A DNA stretch of 64,000 bases from Myxococcales bacterium (GCA_016699535.1 CP064980.1:1868001-1932000); one strand, 5' to 3'. Positions 16,402 to 27,094 are shown, numbered from the stretch's first letter. Notes: generated by a model not told the origin, from the sequence alone. Numbers and translations: made by a program.

Positions 16402-17220
16402 TCAATCGATGCTTTTTACAACAAGCGTTTTAAGCTCTTCTTTAGCCTCAAAGCTTTTCTGATAGCTTTCGGCTTCCTCTCGAGAAGAAAAGGGGCCAAC
16501 ACGAACGCGCCAGTAGCTGCCTTTGCCTGGCAGCGTGGAGTTGAGCACCACAACGTTGTCATGACCACGCTGTTTGAGCAAATCGGCGTATTCGTGAGCC
16601 TGCGCAGACTCGGTATAGGAGATGATTTGTAGAGCATAGGGGCCTTTGCCTGTTTTCTGCTTTTTTACGGGTGCTGAGACTTTGATCTTCGCGATGTTGT
16701 CAGTTGGCTTTTCGGTACGGCGTACTGCGGGGCTCGGTGCTGCAACCGGATGGTTGGCTTCGCCGAGTACTTTTCCGGAAGCTACATCGGCGTTTATGGC
16801 GCTTGGCTGCTGCACTGGAACCTGATCGTTCAAGGTGGTGGGGTCAATGGGATCAGGATGCTCGGCTTCGGCAGCTGCAGCTGCAAGGGCGGCTTCGACT
16901 TCTGCATGGCTACTGGAGTCACGCAGTGTTTCCGGAAAAACTAAGCTTTGTGGATCGATGTGTTCATTTTTTGAATCACGATCGCTACTGTCTTGGCTCT
17001 CTTTGGATGTTCCAGCGAGCTTTCCGTGCGCGAGAAGTTCGGCGAGAGGATCGTAGCCAGGGTCGGGTTTGCGGTCGACACCTTTAACGACGACGACACC
17101 CGTTGCAAAAATCACTGCAACAACCGCAAAAGCCCCCATTGCGATGAGTGAAAGACGGCGCATGGCCGTGTCATCTTCTTGTTCCTGAATGTGGTTGAGA
17201 TCGCGAAATTCACTGTCCAT
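16402..17220 (-). CDS. SPOR-domain membrane protein
   Basis: A 272-residue inner-membrane protein with a short cytoplasmic N-terminus, one membrane helix (LIAMGAFAVVAVIFATGVVVV), a long low-complexity periplasmic linker (Ala/Glu/Pro-rich) and a C-terminal SPOR domain. The SPOR part begins GPYALQIISYTESAQAHEYA and contains SYWRVRVGPFSSREEAESY, the usual repeat that binds denuded septal peptidoglycan. This suggests a place at the division site or pole. ATG 17220 has GAGGG at good distance; ATG 17241 is an alternative start. The pilT-like gene follows 3 bp later, so septal or polar placement of that motor is conceivable (inference). Confidence 0.85.
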   Translation of the reverse strand: MDSEFRDLNHIQEQEDDTAMRRLSLIAMGAFAVVAVIFATGVVVVKGVDRKPDPGYDPLAELLAHGKLAGTSKESQDSSDRDSKNEHIDPQSLVFPETLRDSSSHAEVEAALAAAAAEAEHPDPIDPTTLNDQVPVQQPSAINADVASGKVLGEANHPVAAPSPAVRRTEKPTDNIAKIKVSAPVKKQKTGKGPYALQIISYTESAQAHEYADLLKQRGHDNVVVLNSTLPGKGSYWRVRVGPFSSREEAESYQKSFEAKEELKTLVVKSID

Positions 17221-17419
17221 AATAGAGCCCTCACTAGTCATCGCTTACAGGTCGATACGAAATTAGACCGCTTGACGTAAGTTCTATGATGTAGGATCAG
17301 CTCCCACACAGGCAAAAAAACCGTCAACTAAGGGTTGATAAAAGCGTAGCTTGGGTAAAAGAACAAATTTTTAGCAGGATCTTCTACCAGGGATGGTAGG
17401 GGCAGAAGTTAGGATAACC

Positions 17420-19091
17420 ATGGCTGAATATATTTTCACGATGCAGGACCTTACCAAGGTTCATCCACCAGATAAAAAAGTAGTCTCTGATGTTTATCTC
17501 TCCTTTTTACCTGGGGCGAAAATCGGGGTGCTCGGTGTGAATGGCTCAGGTAAGAGCTCGCTTCTGCGCATCATGGCCGGTGTGGATGAAAACTACACCG
17601 GCGAAGCGCGGCTGAGTCCGGGTTACAGCGTGGGGTATTTCGCTCAGGAGCCTGATTTAGGTGATGCAAAAACAGTGCAGGACTGCATGGATGCGGCGGT
17701 TAAAGAAAGCAAGCAGCTGCTTAAGCGTTTTGAAGACCTTAGTCTCAAGCTTGGTGAAAGTCTTAGCGACGATGAAATGAACAAAGTCATTGAAGAGCAC
17801 GGCAAGGTTCAAGATGCGATTGAAGCAAGTGACGGGTGGAATCTCGATCATCGACTTGAAATTGCCATGGATGCACTTCGGCTGCCGCCCGCCGAGGCTA
17901 AGCTCGAGAATTTGTCTGGTGGAGAGTTAAGGCGGGTGGCTTTGTGTAAATTTGCTTGAGGCGCCTGATTTACTTTTGCTTGATGAACCTACCAACCATC
18001 TTGATGCCGAATCGGTCTCGTGGCTTGAGCAGCATCTGGCTCAATATCCAGGCTGTGTGGTTGCGGTCACCCATGACCGATATTTCTTAGACAACGTGGC
18101 TGAGTGGATTTTGGAACTTGATCGCGGCCAAGCCTTGCCATTCAAGGGCAACTACTCCGCTTGGCTGGATAATAAAAAAGCACGCTTGGAAGTTGAGGAA
18201 AAACAGGATTCTTCACGACGTCGCAAAATGGCCAGTGAACTAGAATGGGTGCGCAGTTCGCCTAAGGCGCGTCAGGCAAAAAGCAAAGCTAGGCTCTCAG
18301 CTTACGAGCAGCTTGTGTCCGAAGAAGGCCGCACGCAGCGGGATCCAAGCGAGATTCAAATCCCGCCCGGACCGCGTCTGGGCGATGAGGTGATTGAGGC
18401 CAAGGAGCTTCGAAAAGCCTATGGTGATAAACTGCTTTTTGATGCACTGAGTTTTCGCGTGCCCAAAGGCGCGATTGTGGGCATCGTCGGTCCCAACGGC
18501 GCCGGAAAGACGACCTTGTTTCGTTTGATCACGGCTCAAGAAAAACCCGATACCGGCGAGCTTCGGGTAGGGGAGACGGTCAAGTTGGCCTACGTGGATC
18601 AAAGCCGCGATGAGCTCAATACGGACGACAACGTTTGGAAAGCGATTAGCGATGGCGCGGAGACCATTGATGTTGGCAAAAATAGTATCAGCTCGCGCGC
18701 GTATGTTTCAGCTTTTAACTTCAAGGGAAGCGATCAGCAAAAGATTGTGCGGCAGCTTTCGGGTGGCGAGCGCAATCGTGTGCATTTGGCGCGCGTGCTT
18801 AAAACGGGCGGCAATGTGCTTTTGCTTGATGAGCCGACCAATGACCTTGACGTCGAAACGCTGCGCTCTTTGGAGGACGCGATTTTACGTTTCTCGGGTT
18901 GCGTTTTTGTAACCAGCCATGACCGTTGGTTTTTAGACCGCATTGCGACTCACATTTTGGCTTATGAAGGTGATAGCCAAGTGGTATGGTTTGAAGGCAG
19001 CTACCAAGACTACGAAGCCGACCGTAAAAAACGTCTGGGCACTGAAGCCGACCAGCCCCACCGCGTCAGATATCGTAAATTCGTAGCCTAG
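17420..19091 (+). CDS. ettA: Energy-dependent translational throttle EttA, ABC-F ATPase (frameshifted)
   Basis: An ABC-F ATPase with two nucleotide-binding domains and no membrane part, which binds the ribosomal E site and gates translation according to energy state. Domain 1 has Walker A GVNGSGKSS and signature LSGGELRRVALC; domain 2 has GPNGAGKTT, QLSGGERNRVHLARV and LLLDEPTNDLD. MAEYIFTMQDLTKVHPPDKK is typical of EttA. The frame changes at the TTT run 17951-17953: without one T, VALCK continues as LLEAPDLLLLDEPTNHLDAE. Segments are 17420-17953 and onward in the frame of 17952-19091. Start ATG 17420 follows AGGA; ATG 17393 is an upstream alternative. The frame break is probably a sequence error. 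Confidence 0.92.
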
Positions 19092-19170
19092 AAAGAGCAG
19101 CGTTCCGAGCGGCATCTTTGAGTTGCCCAGAAGATCCAGTCGGGAGCCGTTGTGCCACTAATATTGCTTT

Positions 19171-19199
19171 GTGACAAAAACAGCTTTTTATGCTATAAT
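19171..19199 (+). promoter_or_regulatory. Sigma-70-like promoter
   Basis: GTGACA (19171-19176, one base from TTGACA) and a perfect TATAAT (19194-19199) are separated by exactly 17 bases. The spacing and the AT-rich spacer make this the best-looking vegetative promoter I saw. It would start transcription near 19206 and drive the following lipoprotein gene, whose coding start must then lie downstream of it. Confidence 0.6.
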
Positions 19200-19212
19200 T
19201 GTAATAGGGTTT

Positions 19213-20573
19213 ATGTTTATTGACGCTCTTTTTACTGATCGTGCTGCGTTTCAAACCCCAATTGCTCGGAGCTGTTTTATCACAAAGGCGTCTCGAATAA
19301 CCCCTTTTCCTGCGCTTGTTGCCTGCCTAGCGATCATGGCTTTTGGACTGTGGGGTTGCGGTCGTTTGGGCCATGACAGCGAACAAAAAGAAATACTCGA
19401 CCCGGGAGGCACTGACAGCGGCAACGACGCAGTTTCTTTTTTGGACACGGCTGGTGATGGCATCAGTGACGCCGTTGAGGTAACAGAAGACTTTGATGCG
19501 GATGGGCTTAGCCCACTATCTCAACACCGACGGCGATGGAGATTCGATTGGTGATGAAATCGAGGGTGCGAATGATTTCGACTTGGATAGATGGGCAAAC
19601 TTTCTCGATCAGGACGAAGGTGATGGCGATCTTGACCAAGGTGGCAATCCAAATTTTCTCGATAACGATGCGGACGGAGACGGCCTAAGCGATAGTGTTG
19701 ACCTTGACGCCTATTGCAATGACGCCCGACTCAACTTCGGAGAAAGTGAGGTGGATTGTGGCTGCAACTGCAATAGCTGTAGCAATGGAGGCGCATGTAG
19801 CGCGAGCACTGATTGTCCATCAGGTCTATGTTCCGGCGGGGGCTGTATCCCGATAACCTGCGCCGATAGCGTGCTCAATGGCGAGGAAAGCGACGTTGAT
19901 TGGGGCGGGAGCAGCTGCAGTTCGTGCACGGACGGTTCGAGCTGTACCAATAGTTCAGACTGTAGCTCGGGGGTTTGTGCTGGCAACATCTGCCATGCTG
20001 CTACCTGTTCCGTTAACATACAAAACAAGATGAAAGCGATATCGACTGTGGTGGAAGTTCGTGTGGTAGGTGTGTCAACGGGGACAGTTGTTCGATCGAT
20101 CTCGATTGTATTTTTCTTAACTGTGACACTGGAATGTCGATTTTGGCGACGGAGCACTCAGCTCTTTTGGAGGGTCCGATGTATTTGTCGCAAGCTTTAA
20201 CGCGACGAGCGCGTATGTTTGGTCGCAAAGCTTTGGCAACACCTTGAACGATGGCGGATATGATGTTTTAGCGGATTCAAGCAATAATATCGGCATCATC
20301 GGATATTTCAGATCTTCGATTGGTTTTGGTGGTGGAACTTTAAACGGCGTAAACTCCAATGAAGACTACTTTGGCGCGATATTTAATTCGGCAGGCGGCT
20401 ATCTGTATGCCGATGTGAATGAATCGACGGGACGAGAGTGCAGCAATGCTGGTACTTGGACTTCCGATGGACGCGGATGTCACATCGGGGTGTTCAATAG
20501 CCCCAGTATTAATTTTAATTTTGGAAACCATACGCTCGTTGGCGGCAAAGACTTCTTCACTGTTTGTAAATAG
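19213..20573 (+). CDS. Lipoprotein with DCGG-type Cys repeats and a beta-propeller repeat (three frameshifts)
   Basis: An exported lipoprotein spread over three open stretches (19171-19554, 19493-20200, 20244-20573). Order: lipobox GLWGC; an Asp-rich stretch with NTDGDGDSIGDEIEGAND (thrombospondin-3-like calcium loops); Cys repeats such as EVDCGCNCNSCSNGGACS and SDCSSGVCAGNIC; then, in another frame, SDIDCGGSSCGRCVNGDSC; finally FVASFNATSAYVWSQSFG and DVLADSSNNIGIIGYF, one unit of the SBBP-type repeat found in myxobacterial secreted proteins. Breaks lie at GGG 19504-19506 (one extra), near 20025-20030 (one missing) and near AA 20133-20134 (one missing). The start is uncertain; ATG 19213 is the first after the promoter. 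It may be a decaying gene or badly sequenced. Confidence 0.65.
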
Positions 20574-20609
20574 GAACATCAAGAACGAATAACCTCTTAC
20601 CGGGTAAAT

Positions 20610-20631
20610 CCTCCTGTTGCGACGCAGGAGG
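20610..20631. terminator. Hairpin after the Cys-repeat lipoprotein gene
   Basis: CCTCCTG (20610-20616) and CAGGAGG (20625-20631) form a 7-bp GC-rich stem around an 8-base loop, 37 bp after the stop of the preceding gene. No T-run follows, so intrinsic termination is doubtful; the position is the only support. Confidence 0.35.
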
Positions 20632-20825
20632 GCTAAGCAACAGTGTGATGGATGATCTTGGTCCCACTGATCGGAGCGTTTGTGGCGCCGAATGTGTATC
20701 GCCGACCCCATCTGATAGGGTTTTCAGTACCCTCTTTACATAAAGACAAGTGATTTCAAGGAAGAAAAAGCAGGCATAACTCTTGCATGTCCTAAGAGTG
20801 TGCGCCCTTGCAACCCGGATCATTT

Positions 20826-22492
20826 ATGAAACGTTCCTTCTTTTTCCAACGTCTATTGGCTGTCATGCTCCTTGCCCTGCTTGGCTTCAGTGGGCCGGGT
20901 TTGCTTGGGTGCAGTCCATCGTCCGAGAGTGAGGTTGGCATCTCCGAGGGTGCCGCCATCGCAAGCTTTACTGGGGTTCTCGACAGCCTTGAGCCAGAGG
21001 TGATGAAAACTTCGATGCTGCTTGAGCTCGGCTACAGCGGGATGCGCTTTCGCAATCTCCGGCACCAGCCAGCCCCGGAGCTCTTCGCGGCAGCATCATC
21101 GAGGCTATTCAATTTCGAGCAACTGAAAAACGAAGAGCATCCTTTACTCAGCATGCTTGAAAATTACGCTTTGAGCTTCGATACACCATCAGAGCCGGTC
21201 AACCGCTGCGTGACCGACTACCTTAACAGTCCGGTCTCTGAGACCCTGCACACCGTTTGCGGCAATATTATCAACACCGAGCTCCTCAATTCGCTGGCTA
21301 ATGCTTCGGCCGAAGTCGTAGACCCGATTCTCAACAGCATGGCCTCGAGTATCACTGTGTCGTTAGGTCTCCCTGATGGTATGGCGTTCGTATTTGCCAA
21401 TCTTATCAGAAACGAACTCGCTGACTTTTTCCCTGGGTTTCAACCTGCTGTTGCTCCACCGTCTTTGGCTGCACAGGGCAAAACTCTGCTTGCACATGCT
21501 TTTTCTGAACTATTCGGCGTGAACAAAGCTCAGGCACAGACCCTGGTCTTAGAAGGATTGGCTGTTGTTGCCATCGCAGTACTGGTCGTGCTGGCGTATA
21601 TCGGGTTACGAAATTTACTAATTTTCAATGGTGTTATTCAGGGCACCCCGTTCAATTTTACTTTCAATTTCGACCGCATTTTTCACGCTACCCACGCGAG
21701 CAATAGTTCCGCCCTACAAACTGGAACGCTGATCTACAACAATCAAACCCTAGCCTTTGAAGACAGCACAAATTTGCAAGTTGGGCCACCGAAGAATACC
21801 AGCGTCTCCTAGCACTCAATCCGTCCACGGAATCGTTGCAAGCCGTAACCGATCTTCAAGCGCTTATGCTTGCCTCTGTAACTACCTTTGGGAAAGTGCT
21901 GCTAAGCAACTTAGATGCTTCTGCGTTGTCCGTAGGAATCGACGATGGAAAAACGCCTGAGGATTTTGAACGTTGGCTGCGGGAGCTGGCTGAACAGTCC
22001 GATCTTGAAAGCTTTACCAAGGAAATTCAGCGCTTGCTTGGACTTGCGCAGGCAAGTATTCGCGAGCTCCGGGATGCGCTTCTCGTGTGCAGTCAAGAGA
22101 GTTGCGATGCGATCATGAAGCGGCTTGTTTTGGTCCTACTGATGTTAACTATAATTGGGAAAGTGATCCTCAACACCTTAAGTAGTCTTGAAGGCGCAGC
22201 AGAATGCGCATTCGCTGCTGCTGTCTGCGAGATATCGCACATCGTTGTGGTTTTCGTAGAAGAGTTGGTCAGCACATCCGATGGACTGATCGCGCATCGT
22301 CAAGACGACACATCCTTTGGTGAATGGCTGCGCCAGGTTATCCAGGGGGATAACCATCTCGTTGGCGATAGGATTACAGAGACAAATTCCAATGGTTATT
22401 TTCTGGGACACTATTCCCGTACGGCTGGAACCCATCTCAAGATGGGCGTTAACGCAGCATGCATTGTATTGCGGTTTAAATGTGGCAATTAG
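20826..22492 (+). CDS. Large putative lipoprotein, hypothetical (frameshifted)
   Basis: A lipoprotein of about 555 residues that I do not recognise. It begins MKRSFFFQRLLAVMLLALLG and has the lipobox LLGC. The mature part is mostly helical, with hydrophobic stretches (LVLEGLAVVAIAVLVVLAYIG; later LVLVLLMLTIIGKVILN) that could be membrane-active or a helical bundle. The frame breaks near TT 21781-21782: one more T gives LQVWATEEYQRLLALNPST, which leads straight into the frame of 21836-22492. I chose ATG 20826 over TTG 20808 because it gives the clean signal peptide. Segments are 20826-21782 and 21783-22492. Confidence 0.72.
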
Positions 22493-22767
22493 ATTGAAGT
22501 CGAGCCATCCCAGCGCCTTCGGATGCGGAAAAATTGTCGATAAATGCAAAACAGTATCGGCTTTGACTTGCGTAAAGAGCTAAAGCGGGTCACAAAGCAT
22601 AGCAAGGGCTCACACACCTGAGGATTTGGTATCCGGCGTCAATGAAGTCGTCGCTATCAACCTTTAATTGGCCAATGTTGGCTTGTGTGGCTTTGTAGCT
22701 CATCGGATTTGCCCGCTGGGCGGGTAGTAGAGGCAGTGTAGCTTCTGCTGCTTTGGAGATAGAGAAA

Positions 22768-23079
22768 ATGTCGAATAAGTTATTTGTAGGTAGCCTGAGT
22801 TTTAACACTGATGATCATGTCCTTCGTGAGGCCTTCGAAAAGTTCGGAGAAGTCACTGAAGCACAGGTGATCACTGATCGCGAAACAGGCCGAAGCCGTG
22901 GCTTTGGTTTTGTGACTTTTGCGGATGCAAGCGCGAGTCGCAGTGCCATGGAGCAGATGAACGGCGCAGAACTAGACGGTCGCACCTTGAACGTCAACGA
23001 AGCGCAAGAACGCCAGTCTGGTGGCGGCGGCGGCGCACGCGGTGGACGTGGCGGCGGCGGCGGCGGTCGGCGTTGGTAG
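22768..23079 (+). CDS. RRM-type RNA-binding protein with Gly-rich tail
   Basis: A 103-residue single RNA-recognition-motif protein. RNP2 is KLFVGSL (residues 4-10) and RNP1 is RGFGFVTF (about 46-53), both with the aromatic residues that stack on RNA. The tail is almost only Gly and Arg. This layout is shared by small bacterial Rbp proteins (cyanobacteria, myxobacteria), some of which are cold-induced. The ATG at 22768 (MSNKLFVG) is the natural start; an upstream TTG at 22753 adds residues outside the fold. A terminator-like hairpin follows at 23130. Confidence 0.92.
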   Translation: MSNKLFVGSLSFNTDDHVLREAFEKFGEVTEAQVITDRETGRSRGFGFVTFADASASRSAMEQMNGAELDGRTLNVNEAQERQSGGGGGARGGRGGGGGGRRW

Positions 23080-23129
23080 TATTTAAGAGTCAGTGCTAAA
23101 CTGACTTGTGTTATCGCAACATCTTGAGA

Positions 23130-23155
23130 GGCTCTGGGATTCCAGGGCCTTTCTT
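23130..23155 (+). terminator. Intrinsic terminator after the RRM gene
   Basis: GGCTCTGG (23130-23137), a GATT loop and CCAGGGCC (23142-23149) make an 8-bp stem with one wobble pair, followed at once by TTTCTT. A second small hairpin, AGTCAGT/ACTGACT, lies just upstream at about 23088-23106. Confidence 0.75.
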
Positions 23156-23181
23156 GTTTAAACGAACGGCACAGTCTTTCG

Positions 23182-23571
23182 CTACGAGCGGAAGAAGGCT
23201 GCCGTAAGTAAGGCCCATCCGATGAGGAAGGCGAGACCACCCAGAGGTGTTACCGCTCCTAGATAGCGTAGGCCAGTGATGGTCATGGTGTAGAGGCTTC
23301 CGGAAAAAAGCAGGATGCCGAGTATAAAAGCAAGAGCGCTTAATTGAAGCAAAAGCTGCGTTTCTTGTTTATACAAAAGCAGCAGGCCAAAGAGCGCTAG
23401 CGTATGGAACATCTGGTACTCGACACCCGTATGCCACCACTCGAGGCGTTTACTTCCTTCCTCCAAAAGAGCGAGTTTTGAACGTAAAGCATGGGCGCCA
23501 AACGCGCCAAGCGCGACGCTTGTAAAGCCGAAAAATGCCACCAAGATTCCCCACCATCGCACGGTTAGCAT
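23182..23571 (-). CDS. DUF423 family small membrane protein
   Basis: A 129-residue inner-membrane protein with four hydrophobic helices. The family marks are SVALGAFGAHALRSKL in the first loop, the central WWHTGVEYQMFHTLAL, and FSGSLYTMTITG followed by GAVTPLGGLAFLIGW near the end. No activity is established for the family. I start at ATG 23571; the frame is open to 23682, but the added part has no membrane or family sequence. It is divergent from gyrA and shares its upstream region. Confidence 0.92.
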   Translation of the reverse strand: MLTVRWWGILVAFFGFTSVALGAFGAHALRSKLALLEEGSKRLEWWHTGVEYQMFHTLALFGLLLLYKQETQLLLQLSALAFILGILLFSGSLYTMTITGLRYLGAVTPLGGLAFLIGWALLTAAFFRS

Positions 23572-23750
23572 GCTTGTTTTTCCTTTCGCTTTCGTTGCTT
23601 TACCATGCCTTGCGAAGAAGAGGGGAAAAAGCTTAAAAACGCCGTGAAAACAGGGGTTTCCCTGTGCAAAAGAGGCGTGCACTTTAGCTACCTTTATGGT
23701 AGCCTCGCGGCTTCAGTTGTGCCTTGCTTTGGGCACAAGATGGAGGGCAT

Positions 23751-26187
23751 GTGGTTGAGAGCTCGATAAAGATTCCTGTAGCCATCGAAGATGAAATGCG
23801 CACTGCTTATTTGGATTACGCGATGAGCGTGATCATTGGCCGTGCGATTCCCGATGTGCGTGATGGTCTAAAACCCGTGCATCGCCGGATTCTGTATGCG
23901 ATGCATGAAATGCGCGTGGTTTGGAATCAATCCTATAAAAAATCAGCGCGTATCGTTGGTGAAGTACTTGGTAAAATACCATCCCCATGGCGACAGTGCT
24001 GTGTACGATGCCCTAGTGCGCATGGCTCAAGATTTTTCGATGCGTTATCCCTTGGTCGATGGCCAAGGTAACTTCGGTTCGGTGGATGGTGATCCAGCGG
24101 CTGCGATGCGTTACACCGAAGTGCGTATGGAGCGGTTTGCTTCGGAGCTGTTGGCTGACATTGAAAAGCAGACGGTCAACTTTGGCCCCAACTTTGATGA
24201 CTCGGAGCAGGAACCCTTGGTGCTGCCAAGCCGGATTCCCAACCTGTTGATTAATGGTTCGGGCGGTATCGCGGTGGGTATGGCGACGAACGTGCCGCCT
24301 CACAATCTAACGGAAGTCGTCGATGCAACTATCCGCTTGATTGATCGTCCAGAGCTTACGGTGGATCAGCTCATGATTGACGATCCGGAAACCGGTCGGC
24401 TGGGCGTTAAGGGCCCTGATTTTCCGACGGCTGGTTTTATCCATGGCGTGGGAGGGATTCATCAGGCTTTGCGCACAGGGCGAGGTCGCGTGGTGATGCG
24501 GGCGCGCGCAAACATTGAGCCCCTAGGTAAGAATGACCGCGAGCAAATCATCGTCACTGAGCTTCCATACCAAGTTAACAAAGCTGAGCTTTTGAAAAAG
24601 ATAGCGGACCTTACAAGAGACAAACGTGTTTTAGGTATTGGTGATTTGCGTGATGAGTCCGATAGGGATGGTATGCGCGTAGTTATCGAGCTTAAGCGCG
24701 GCACGATCAGCCAAGTCGTATTAAATCAGCTCTACCAGATGACGGCGCTTCAATCGACCTTCGGTGTCAACGCGATGGCTATTGTTTCGGGCCAGCCACA
24801 GCTTTTGGATCTGAAACAGATGCTCGTCTGCTTTATTGATCACCGTCGTGAAGTTGTGACGCGTCGCACGCGCTATGACTTGCGGCAGGCCGAGGCGCAA
24901 CGTGAACTTGTGGAAGGCCTTGGCATGGCCGTCACCGAAGTTGATCTTGTGGTCAAAACCATTCGTCAGTCCAGTGACCCTGAAGCAGCACGCGAAGCTC
25001 TAATGAAACTACCTCTTACGGGTCTTGAAGAGTTCGTAAAACGCGCAGGTCGGCCTGAAAAAGAAATCGAAGAAGCCAAATTGCGTGGCGAGTACCGTCT
25101 CTCGGAACGCCAAGCCAAAGCGATTTTGGACATGCGCTTGGCCAAACTCACTGGCCTCGAGCGTGAAAAGCTCGCCACGGAATACGGCGCGCTCTGCGAT
25201 ATCATTGCTGACTTGCGGGATATTCTCGGTAGCGAGACGCGTTTGATGCAGGTGATCGTCGATGAGCTTGAGGAGATTAAAGAGCGCTATGGAGACAAAC
25301 GACGCACCGAAATCGTAGCCGACGAGGGCGAGATTGCGATCGAGGACCTCATTGCCGAAGAAGAAGTGGTTGTGACGGTAAGCCATGCTGGCTATGTTAA
25401 GCGCGTTCCAATTTCGGAATATCGAGCGCAAGGGCGTGGCGGTCGTGGCTCCCGTGCAGTGCAAACCAAAGATGAAGATTACGTGAACCAAATCTTTGTT
25501 GCGAGCACACACAATCACGTGCTTTTCCTTAGTGGCAGAGGCAAAGCCTATCTGAAGAAGATTTATGAAATCCCTGCTGGTAGCCGTACTTCTCGAGGCC
25601 GTGCCATTGTCAATTTTGTTGGCATGGAACAAGGCGATACGGTGGCTGCAGTGTTGCCCGTAACCGAGTTCGCTGAAGGCAGCGATTTGCTAACGGTGAC
25701 CAAGAAAGGCCGTATCAAGCGTTCTTCGCTCAGCGCATATTCCAATATTCGCGTGACGGGTATTATTGGCGTTGGCCTTGAGGAGGGTGACTCGCTCTTG
25801 GCCGCCCGCGTGGTCAAAGAGGACGACGATGTGATGCTTGGCACGGCGTCTGGCATGGGTATCCGCTTCAAAGTCTCGGACGTGCGTTTCCGAAACGGCA
25901 AGGTTGTGGCGCTACGTTTGGTTTATGCGCAAGATCAAGTCATGGTGATTACCAACGGTGGTCAAATGATTCGTACCAATGTTGCCGAAATCCGGGAAAC
26001 CGGACGCAACACCCAGGGTGTTCGTGTGATTCGTTTGGGCGAAGAAGAAAGCGTCGTTGACATTGCAGTGATTGCCGAGCGCGATGAACCCGACGGTAAC
26101 AGCGAGGCGCCAAGTGATGAGCCGCAAGGCAATAGCGAGCCGCCACGCGATGAAGCAGATGGCAATAGCGAAACGCCTAGCTCATAG
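23751..26187 (+). CDS. gyrA: DNA gyrase subunit A (frameshifted)
   Basis: The DNA-cleaving subunit of gyrase, which with GyrB introduces negative supercoils. The start GTG 23751 follows GGAGGG. N-terminal hallmarks are LDYAMSVIIGRAIPDVRDGL and HPHGDSAVYDALVRMAQ, with Ser and Asp at the usual quinolone positions, and the active Tyr in AMRYTEVRM. The frame breaks at the AAAA run 23973-23976: with one A removed, EVLGK continues as YHPHGDSAVYD. Segments are 23751-23976 and then the frame of 23896-26187. The C-terminal domain has the GyrA-box variant QGRGGRG. The last ~30 residues are acidic, with three related units around DGNSE/QGNSE. As gyrA is essential, the break is surely a sequence error or a mixed-base call. 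Confidence 0.96.
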
Positions 26188-26449
26188 GGCAAACCTTTGC
26201 TGTCGTTGTAAAGCAGTAAGGATCGCCAATTAGATTTGAGCAACAAAGTTGGCCATCGGTGCAGACTTCTGTTCCGCATTGCTGCTGAAGGTGAGCATCT
26301 TGATCACCGTTGTCCGGTACGATTGCATCGTCTGACAGGTCTGTTGATCCGTCTGTGCTTGCGTCCGCCTTCGTCGTTTCCGCTTCATCTCTGCACGCTA
26401 GAAACAAACACAGCCCGGCGAGTAAGATTCCTAAATGTCGATACTTCAT
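26177..26449 (-). CDS. Small Cys-rich lipoprotein, hypothetical
   Basis: A 90-residue protein with a signal peptide and lipobox (ILLAGLCLFLAC). After an Asp/Thr-rich linker it ends with a six-cysteine knob: CGTEVCTDGQLCCSN and later YCFTTTAKVC. Such small disulphide knobs are common in secreted proteins of this group of bacteria; function is unknown. Its 3' end overlaps the end of gyrA by 11 bp on the other strand. Confidence 0.75.
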   Translation of the reverse strand: MKYRHLGILLAGLCLFLACRDEAETTKADASTDGSTDLSDDAIVPDNGDQDAHLQQQCGTEVCTDGQLCCSNLIGDPYCFTTTAKVCPMS

Positions 26450-26527
26450 GAATATCCCTTCTCCTATAGGGAAGCGGAAGAAAGACGGATTGTCCAGTTG
26501 GCTCGAGTTTGTTTTTTTGAGCTGCTT

Positions 26528-27094
26528 TTAGGGCTTTGGTGCTAGCCGAGCCTCGATCGCGTATGTGCAGTTTGTCTGCCGGCCGTCCGCTGTGATAACG
26601 ACACGAAAGGAAGCTTGCTCACTAAGTTCTCCAGAAGGCAGAAGTTCAAGGACGTAAGAATCATAATAAGCCATAGCATGCTCTGTGACGGCGCAACTTT
26701 GATTTGGCAAAGCGATAGCGCTTTGTGCGTTGGTATTCATATCAATTGAGCAATCCGGTACGTTGAAAAAAACGAGCTCGCTATCAAAGCCCTCGCCGAT
26801 TAAAAAGCTACCGCCAGACATTGGCTTGGTGCTATCCCCGATGGGAGCCTCGCATTGGATCTGCATGGAGCCGAAGGGGCGTGTCCAAGTTCCGAGAAAA
26901 CTATCAAGGGTTGCGGTTTCAGGGTCATCGAACGAGCCCGTGTCCGTACCTCCATCGGCAGGAATGTCAAAGGGGGCATCTGGTGTTTCTGGAGGGGATT
27001 CATCTCCTGCGCAAGCTGCTCCAAGCAAGGTAATGACGGTGAACGCGGCGAATGTATGGCGTTGCTGACTAAGCGCTGTCTTAAGATAGGTCAT
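26528..27094 (-). CDS. Putative lipoprotein, hypothetical
   Basis: A 188-residue protein with a signal peptide ending in LLGAAC, so probably a lipoprotein. It has an Asp/Pro-rich spacer and then a beta-rich domain beginning FLGTWTRPFGSMQIQCE, with four cysteines likely in two disulphides. The layout recalls lipocalin-like or calycin-type small domains, but the likeness is too weak to name. It lies upstream of the small Cys-rich lipoprotein on the same strand. Confidence 0.75.
   Translation of the reverse strand: MTYLKTALSQQRHTFAAFTVITLLGAACAGDESPPETPDAPFDIPADGGTDTGSFDDPETATLDSFLGTWTRPFGSMQIQCEAPIGDSTKPMSGGSFLIGEGFDSELVFFNVPDCSIDMNTNAQSAIALPNQSCAVTEHAMAYYDSYVLELLPSGELSEQASFRVVITADGRQTNCTYAIEARLAPKP

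Noticed and set aside
19171..19212. GTG 19171 as start of the Cys-repeat lipoprotein
   Set aside because: That GTG is part of the -35 element of a good promoter, so translation must begin downstream.
23182..23682. Long N-terminal extension of the DUF423 protein
   Set aside because: The family begins at MLTVRWWG (ATG 23571); the 37 residues before it look like translated upstream DNA.
23896..26187. Independent GyrA/ParC-like gene starting inside gyrA
   Set aside because: It is the same gene after the AAAA run 23973-23976; its first residues (RCMKCAWFG) are out-of-frame translation.
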